A stretch of 64,000 nucleotides of DNA. Source: Ceratopteris richardii. Lineage: Eukaryota > Streptophyta > Polypodiopsida > Polypodiales > Pteridaceae. Positions 56,988-64,000 of this stretch are shown here, piece by piece; positions within the stretch are counted from its first letter, which is position 1, and the number at the start of each line of letters is the position of its first letter. The notes below the pieces were generated by a model. That model did not search any database, was not told the origin of the DNA, and saw nothing but the letters and a program-made list of their open reading frames with translations. The DNA lies in contig CM035415.1 in assembly GCA_020310875.1 (NCBI GenBank), forward strand, positions 198,077,932 through 198,141,931, written 5' to 3'. Position numbers and translations under genes: made by a program.

Positions 56988-58594
56988 GTCAGCACAAAAA
57001 GAGGAAGCGAAGAGATATATGCTAGTATCCTGCATGGAGCATGACTTCTTGCTCAAAGCATTAATCTTGTGGCCCAGATCTTTGTTGTTATGAATGATAA
57101 TATTCTCCTATAGCGATGTGAGGTGCTGAAAATGGTAAGATGGAAAGTATGCGATTCAATGCATGTGTAGTATGGCTGAACATGCAATGAATGGAACTAG
57201 AACAAATTCAACGTTACTATGTATAAAAATATTGTTTATTGGCCCGCATTGAAAAAAATAAAAAAATTAGAAAAAAGATTACATATTGCGTGTGCAGGTA
57301 TGGCTATGCCACGACATTAACGGCTCGAAAATCTCATTCTTTGATATGCATGGGTTAAATCTTCTTCTCTGAAATGCACCGCTAACTTCTCTCCACGTAA
57401 TCCCTGATATTCTCTCCGGTTTTTTTGGATGATCATGGGACAACAGATGCGGTATCCTTAGTGTCAGGCGGCCAAATTTGTGAGATCGTCTTACTGGAAT
57501 CTGAATACCCCATGCTAGGTTGAGTTTCATTGTTTTTTCCACTTGGTAGACACTGCAGCACCACCCTTGCATGTGGAGCTCCCTTGCACTTATCGCTTCC
57601 TATTCGATGTTGCATTCATGTTCTTAGTCTGCATCTTTCTATGCCCTTGAAAAGGCTCCTTAACTGCAATTGAAGCCATTGTTTGTCTGACTCAATTGAT
57701 TAACTTCTCTACAATATCTTGCGCATTACAAAATAGATGAGAGTAGGCTATGTGTTTCATACCAAGGAGAACTAAGAATGGGTGAACAAGGGGGATAAAA
57801 AGCTATAGAGAGAGGCATACGATAGCTTATGTTCGCGAAGGAGGCTAATGATAACCTCTCTATGATGTTCTAAGGTTCTCACGTGCTTCATATGATTTTA
57901 TGATGAGACGTACATGAAGTAATGTGGATCATGATAAAGGGAAAGGAGGCTTTTGTAAATCCATGAGTATCCATGTTGAGGGAGTCATTTTGGACATTTG
58001 TTTTAAATATCCATTTTTTGGGATTTGCATTATTCAAAGATATTTTCAAGCATCTACGAAACGTGTGATTTATCAAAGATTTAAAGGGTGACATCATGAT
58101 CATGCTAATATATGTCTTATGTTGGGTACTTATGACTATGTCGTGTACTTTTGACAAGATGACAAGAAACCTTAAATACCTCGATGCTTTGCATGTGAAT
58201 GTGAGATGTTACATGGATTCTCTTTCACGTCTTTGTCAACACATGCAACACATCAATGGAAACTTTGTCCTTTTTATTCAGATTTGTTCTCGTGCTTTCG
58301 TGCTTTTTAACTTAATACATGATACCCCTGATATATCAAAGGTTAGACCTCTTTTTTATGAAGTAACTCTGATTTATTGCATGCCTTCTTATCATTAACA
58401 TCATTATTGGCCTTTAAATTTGTATGATAATGTAAATATGATGGAAACTTCATTGCATTTGTTTGGTGAACCCCTACTTCACATATTTTTTGCATTTTCA
58501 TAGAAAGACCAAATCTCCAAAAACATTCAAAAAACACACAAAAACCCAAAAAAAATATTAAAAACACTCTAAAAAACTAAAAATTTGTCAAACC
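56988..58594 (+). other. NA-3 right internal region (leader)
   Basis: Untranslated sequence between the Gypsy-1 insertion and the NA-3 ORF. No repeat array of the ATCG type is visible, unlike Gypsy-1, Gypsy-2 and NA-AB. Short frames (57279-57572, 57888-58157 minus; 58096-58398 plus) lack recognisable motifs. An A-rich stretch lies just before the ORF (58,500-58,590). Confidence 0.5.
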
Positions 58595-59386
58595 ATGGGA
58601 AAGAAAAAGGCAAAAGAAAGAAGGAAGGGGGAAAAGGTTGCACAAAAGAAGGAAGAAAAAGATGAGATGCATGCATTAATCACACATGATCAAGGTGAAA
58701 CAAATAGAGAAAATTTACAAGGGGTAGAGGAAATTGGTGGAATTTCTAAAGGGGTGGGTTCCATACTTGCAACTAGGGAACATAGCAACACTTTTTTAAA
58801 TGTATTAATTGGTTATGACCATAGAAATATGAGTGCTTACATTAACCCTAATTGTGAGTGGAATTTAATGCATATTGATTTAGTGACTATTATTTTGGAC
58901 AACATTCAACTAACCACTCATTCAACTATCCTCATGAACGGTGAAAATTATGATTGCATGGGTCAAGTTGTGTTGCCTATTGTGGTAAATGGTATGGAAT
59001 TTTTAGAAACATTTTTTGTTATGGAAGGTATAGATGAAGACTTGGTCATAGGCACTCAAAGGTTTTTTGAACATCAAGGGTTTGAAGCACCTTGTCCATC
59101 TATTATGTCCATCCCCACTAGTGAGTCTTTTGGAAATCCTGATGATTATCCTCATTGTATGGATTGTGGACATAATCATCTATTCAAAGATTGTGCTCTT
59201 AATCCACAAAATAGTCTTTCCACTCATGCTTTTTCATCTAACCTTTCTTTGAGTAAGTCACAGGAAACCTTGACGAATGATGAAGTGGAGGACTCCAAGT
59301 GCTTGGAGGATATGGAAGGGCCCTCCCTTCTTGCAGCATCCAGGGGTGTTGGACCCAACCTTGCCCAATGCACAGCATATGTTTAA
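58595..59386 (+). CDS. NA-3 ORF: dead-retropepsin protein with zinc knuckle, truncated
   Basis: Open for 263 codons. MGKKKAKERRKGEKVAQKKE is followed by the same protease-like fold as NA-AB: FLNVLIGYD, YINPNCEWNLMHIDLV, GENYDCMGQVVLPIVV, FLETFFVME and EDLVIGTQRF. The active site is again N-P-N (residues 84-86). Residues 188-200 form an intact zinc knuckle CMDCGHNHLFKDC (59156-59194), spaced CX2CX3HX4C like those of Gypsy-1 Gag. The frame then matches NA-AB (SLSKSQETL, DSKCLEDMEGPSLL) and stops after about 263 residues; the acidic middle and Trp/Lys tail are missing. It looks like an older relative with a shortened C-terminus. Function inferred only: RNA or Gag binding. Confidence 0.72.
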   Translation: MGKKKAKERRKGEKVAQKKEEKDEMHALITHDQGETNRENLQGVEEIGGISKGVGSILATREHSNTFLNVLIGYDHRNMSAYINPNCEWNLMHIDLVTIILDNIQLTTHSTILMNGENYDCMGQVVLPIVVNGMEFLETFFVMEGIDEDLVIGTQRFFEHQGFEAPCPSIMSIPTSESFGNPDDYPHCMDCGHNHLFKDCALNPQNSLSTHAFSSNLSLSKSQETLTNDEVEDSKCLEDMEGPSLLAASRGVGPNLAQCTAYV

Positions 59387-60188
<802 letters not shown>

Positions 60189-60224
60189 CTTTGTCGAGGA
60201 CGACAAAGTCAAGGAGGGGGGGAG
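60189..60224 (+). promoter_or_regulatory. NA-3 pre-PPT hairpin and polypurine tract
   Basis: CTTTGTCGAGGACGACAAAG (60189-60208), 8-bp stem with AGGA loop, identical to the LARD hairpin. Then tc and the PPT AAGGAGGGGGGGAG-like tract (60211-60224), directly before the LTR. Confidence 0.85.
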
Positions 60225-60771
60225 TGTTGAAGATAAAATATATATATCTTGGAACCATTCTTTTTTCATCATCATTTGTACCTTTTTCTACCTTTCATTC
60301 AGTTAATAAAGCACTCTTGTATAGGTGTGTGTGAGTGCCACACTAGAGAATAAGTGGGATTCATTCTCCTTTCAGTTGAGAAATCCCACATAGCATGCTT
60401 TTTTGCCATTTTGTATATAAAGAGGTCTCCACCTCTTCTTTTAGGGAGAACTTTTTGAGAAGTAATGAGATAATGCTAGTTTGTAGATAGACTCTTGCTC
60501 TCTTTTGTCGTCATGATGTGCATGTGTGCTTGTTCTCTTCTTGTCTAATGCTTGTGACACGTTGATGTATGATTACGTTGTTATTATGCTTGTGATTACG
60601 ATTAGGTGCATCATTCGCGATGCTTATATTGTATCTTCTTGTTAATAATGTTGTTAATCATACATTGACGAAGCACCATTACGTCTGTTGAGTGCTTGTA
60701 CGCAAACATTTGGGTCTCATGAGATGCTTCCTGGTTTGACAAGTATGAGTTGTGATGCTACAACGTCAACA
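60225..60771 (+). repeat. NA-3 3' LTR (547 bp)
   Basis: TGTTGAAGAT...CGTCAACA. Nearly identical to 27444-27904 for its first ~460 bp; the last ~87 bp have no counterpart at the left end. TATATAAA at 60414-60421. Followed by TSD cattc (60772-60776). Confidence 0.85.
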
Positions 60772-60776
60772 CATTC

Positions 60777-61684
60777 CTATACCAAGTTTTGAAAAGTTTC
60801 AATGAAGTTGATCATTCGATAGAGAAGTTGAGGATGTCCTATCTATTTTCTTCAATTTGATAATATCTTATCTCCGCGCCCTTGTCCTTGATCGAATCAT
60901 GCATATGATACTAATTTCTATGTGCATGGTATGTGCATGGAAGATATGATTTTTGGTGTCGTGCATGCAGCTTTGGTTATTGGACTTCAACTATGTAGCC
61001 TCCTATCCTTGTATTCATATGTGCCATAGGATTATCCTCAACCATATTGCTTCATGTGTTGCAACGCATGCTTCTTTTTTCTTAGCTTCACTACAAGATA
61101 ACATTATTACTGACTTCTATCTGGGATTGCATGCTGGAACGGACTGAGCATTGGAACAAAATCAAAACTTATATAACACCTGCTGATCACCTGGAGGAAC
61201 CTAAGAATGCAGACCCTATACTTTTCTACATATTATCCGATTCTCTCTGCACTACTTCAATCTCTAAAATTTATGGTATTTTATCCATTGCACTTATGGT
61301 GTTCTACATATTCACTTCTTATCGTTGTAAAAGCCTTGAAGTTTACACATGTAAAAGTATAAAGAGAGAGCCCAAATTCCACGAATTTGTGGTGGTTGAG
61401 TTGTAATCAATCAAACAATCAATCACCTAAAAGTAGATCAAACTAGATCTTCACTTTTCTTAGATTCTAGGAAAGTGAATTGATTCCCTCCAACAACCAT
61501 TCCCACCTTCATTTGAATTCCAAATCCACTTGTACACGTCGTGGAACACTCCTAGAGTCTATATAAAGACTTGAAATCCCTTGTGTAATACATGGAAGCA
61601 ATATACATACACTTGTGACCATCATTGTCTTGCTCCTTCAATTTTCTGCATCATCTTCTCTGCCAATAGTAATCTTGCAGAGGT
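60777..61684 (+). other. Probable remnant of Copia-C 3' end and an LTR-like promoter region
   Basis: Directly after the TSD the sequence should continue Copia-C RNase H. The first bases (cattcctataccaag) could encode HSYTK, and gatcattcgatagagaagttg loosely resembles the FIREKL region, but decay is heavy. From about 61,480 to 61,684 there is an LTR-like segment with TATATAAA at 61560-61567 and a tctgcatcatcttctctgcc region; it may be the Copia-C 3' LTR, but I cannot fix its ends. Nothing else recognised. Confidence 0.35.
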
Positions 61685-62778
61685 TGTTGCTCCCTCTCTA
61701 GTGTGAAGAGAGATGGTGGATGCAATCCAAAGATGAGTAGGTGCCGCTACAACCAGCTTCACACCAGCCAACTGAGACTTCAGAGTTGATTAGTAGACCC
61801 TTTAAGCTTCCTAAATCCACCAAAATATCATCCAAGAACTTTGGAACATGTATCCCAAAAGTTTAAGTCAAGACAGACAAGTTGCGAAATGACTAGCTCC
61901 CAAAACTTGCTATTTTTGGACATACACCTGCTGGAAAAAATGAACAGTGCTCTCAACCTTGAAGGAATAATAACATTCCTTTTGGGCATAGCAAATAGAC
62001 TTAGCAAGCTTCCCAATCCAAGTTAAAACACTTCAAATGATGGACTGAGCACTGAGAACAAGATTTATCAATTTCTGGAACATGCCCACCATTCTCGGGG
62101 CTCTGCAGAGATAGACCAGTGAGATATAAAATACAGATATCTCCAAAACTATAAATCCAATGACCTCAAAACTTTATAGGTAGAAAGTCGACAGTATGAG
62201 CTATCCAACGCAAGTTAAATCACTGAACATGGATCCGTAGAACTCGAGCTATGACCTTCTGAAGGTACTGCTCTGAGTGAGTATAGCAGAGAACAAAACA
62301 GAGAAGTAGATGATAATAAATGTATAGATTCACATATGATTACAACCACATTGGCAATGAATCTTTGCACAATGGGAGTAGAATGATAGAGCTATGGAGT
62401 AAGCTCTTCAATCTCTACAAAATGACATCAAGTGGTCATGTACAAGGCTTGCTAATCGCCTCTTCCTTCTTGCTCCTTTTATAGCTATTCTTGGAGGGAG
62501 TTTTGAATTCGAATTCGAATGGCTCCACCTAAAAGTGATCCCCAAAGTTAGGAGATATTCCCTCAGCTCAAAAATTCTTGATTTTGGTAGTTAGAGCCAC
62601 GAATTTGCTTTTACATCATGGATGAGGTAAGCCATCCTTTTCCTTTTTTCTTTTTCCATTTACAAGAGATAAAATGTACTCTTTTACAAGAGGTGTTCAC
62701 ATGACTACTCATGTGACTTAAAAATGAGAATAATATCAAGCATATCAAGCATGTAGGCTTGGGTAAAATGCACCAACA
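61685..62778 (-). repeat. Copia-D 3' LTR (1,094 bp)
   Basis: Plus-strand ends TGTTGC (61685) and ACCAACA (62778) give TGTTG/CAACA termini. The minus-strand PPT TTGAGGGGGAGC (62779-62790) lies outside. Same family as the Copia-B LTR: shared agatggtgga..aaagatgag, ttttgaattcgaattcgaat box (62,510-62,525), ccacctaaaagtgat and the caccaaca end. Confidence 0.85.
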
Positions 62779-62820
62779 GCTCCCCCTCAACCCTAACATG
62801 CTTGGCCTCCAAATAAGTCT

Positions 62821-64000
62821 TCAATTGTCCTTGATTTCCTTCAAGCCAATCATCAACTTGAATCTACTTAACTTCATACCATCAAGAGCTTTAGTCAACA
62901 TGTCTGCACATTGCATATCTGTAGAGACATAGGATAGTTGAATATTCTTGCTCATTAGCTTCTCCCTTACATAATGGTAGTGGACTTCAATATGCTTGGT
63001 TCTAGCATGGTATACCGGATTAGCTGCTAGATGTAGTGAGCTTGTGTTGTCACCAAAAATGTGAGGTGTTGAAGAATGAAGTCCAAGATCTGTGTACAAA
63101 GACTTTAACCACATGATTTCTTGAGTTGCATTAGCCAAACCTCTATATTCGGCTTTGGTAGAAGATAATGCCACAGTTGGTTGCTTCTTCGATGACCAAG
63201 AAATGATTTTTGAACCTGCAAATGATATATACCCTGATGTGCTTCTTCTATCATCTCTAGATCCGGCCCAATCTGCATCTGAGTAGACCTTTAGCTCAAT
63301 ATCTGAAGTAAATGAATAAAACAAACCTTCATTCATGGTCCCCTTTAGGTACTTGAGGACTCGCTTGGCCGCTTCCATATGTGGTCTTCTCGGCTTATGC
63401 ATAAACTGACTCAATATGCTAACACTATAGCATATATCCACCCTTGTGAGTGTTGCATAGTTCAAACTTCCAACCAAGCTTTGATAGCTTGTGATGTCTT
63501 CACCTTCATAAGCACTAAGCTTATGATTTTGCTCCATAGGTGTACCTGCACACTTGGTATTTTCCATCTTGAACTTGACGAGCATGTCATGGACATACTT
63601 CCTTTGTGTGATGTATATACCTGAATCTGTGTAGATCAACTCCAATCCAAGAAAATAAGTGAGTGGTCCGAGGTCACTTATTTTGAACTCCTCCTTCATT
63701 TGACTCTTTACCTGTTTGATTCCTTCAAGATCATTGCCTGTGATAATAATATCATCAACATACACACATAAATAGATCACTTCAGATCCATTCCTCTTTA
63801 TGAACAAAGAGGTATCCGCCTTGTTAGCTTTGAATCCTTGGTACTGCAAATAAGTCACCAATCTGAAATTCCAAGCTCTTGGAGCTTGCTTCAATCCATA
63901 CAAAGCTTTCTTTAGTTTGCATACATAGTTAGGATGATGTGCATCCTCATATCCAGGAGGTTGTGCCATATACACTTCCTCAAAAATCCATCCATTCAAG
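62821..64000 (-). CDS. Copia-D reverse transcriptase-RNase H, open frame to window edge
   Basis: Uninterrupted frame of at least 392 codons, ending at a stop at 62,821 just upstream of the PPT and running off the right edge. RT motifs: VYMAQPPGYED, ALYGLKQAPRAW, catalytic CVYVDDIIITGND (YVDD at residues 80-83 of the visible part), SDLGPLTYFLGLEL and LVGSLNYATLTRVDI. RNase H: YSDADWAGSRDDRRSTSGY (D243), TKAEYRGLA (E284), FGDNTSSLHLA (D317), then HARTKHIEVHYHYVRE. It would convert element RNA to DNA and remove the RNA strand. This is the best-preserved pol in the window. Confidence 0.92.
   Translation of the reverse strand, partial: LNGWIFEEVYMAQPPGYEDAHHPNYVCKLKKALYGLKQAPRAWNFRLVTYLQYQGFKANKADTSLFIKRNGSEVIYLCVYVDDIIITGNDLEGIKQVKSQMKEEFKISDLGPLTYFLGLELIYTDSGIYITQRKYVHDMLVKFKMENTKCAGTPMEQNHKLSAYEGEDITSYQSLVGSLNYATLTRVDICYSVSILSQFMHKPRRPHMEAAKRVLKYLKGTMNEGLFYSFTSDIELKVYSDADWAGSRDDRRSTSGYISFAGSKIISWSSKKQPTVALSSTKAEYRGLANATQEIMWLKSLYTDLGLHSSTPHIFGDNTSSLHLAANPVYHARTKHIEVHYHYVREKLMSKNIQLSYVSTDMQCADMLTKALDGMKLSRFKLMIGLKEIKDN

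Overview
The window is plant nuclear DNA made almost entirely of nested LTR retrotransposons. I recognise no ordinary host gene, rRNA, tRNA gene, CRISPR array or bacterial operon. The evidence is Ty1/copia and Ty3/gypsy gag-pol proteins, LTRs bounded by TG..CA, primer binding sites (PBS) matching plant initiator-Met or Asp tRNAs, polypurine tracts (PPT) and 5-bp target-site duplications (TSD). It looks like gene-poor chromatin of a large-genome seed plant. I cannot name the species; a gymnosperm is only a guess.

Layout. 1-3761: Copia-A (minus), inserted in the gag of Copia-Z (minus, 3762-5382). 5383-8863: decayed plus-strand 3' part of a Tat-like gypsy element (Gypsy-0). 8864-10924: truncated Copia-B (minus). 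From about 10925: Copia-C (plus), split by two large insertions. The first is Gypsy-2 (11878-24641, TSD atgac), which contains an inverted, truncated relative, Gypsy-2b (15458-23730, minus). The second is NA-3 (27444-60771, TSD cattc), a non-autonomous element. NA-3 contains Gypsy-1 (29272-56982, TSD aaggt). Gypsy-1 contains a non-coding LARD-like element (32353-38921, minus) and NA-AB (46759-56061, TSD cttgg), a tandem LTR-internal-LTR-internal-LTR array. 61685-64000: Copia-D (minus), with an open RT-RNase H frame running off the window.

How the parts relate. The gypsy elements share an unusual plan: tRNA-Asp PBS; a long leader packed with short ATCG-type palindromic repeats; gag starting MNLRSGR; zinc knuckles spaced CX2CX3HX4C; protease, RT and integrase; then, after integrase, a second protease-like domain without its catalytic Asp, joined to a basic tail with WVPK-type motifs; then a large coiled-coil accessory protein running up to the PPT. 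Two non-autonomous families (NA-AB, NA-3) carry essentially only the dead-protease/basic-tail gene. NA-AB shares LTR core and leader with Gypsy-1. The sequence just before the PPT can fold into a short hairpin in four element families. The most interesting candidate system is therefore a gypsy lineage with two extra post-integrase proteins, one of which is also carried alone by apparently trans-mobilised satellites. All homology statements are by eye; no database search was run.
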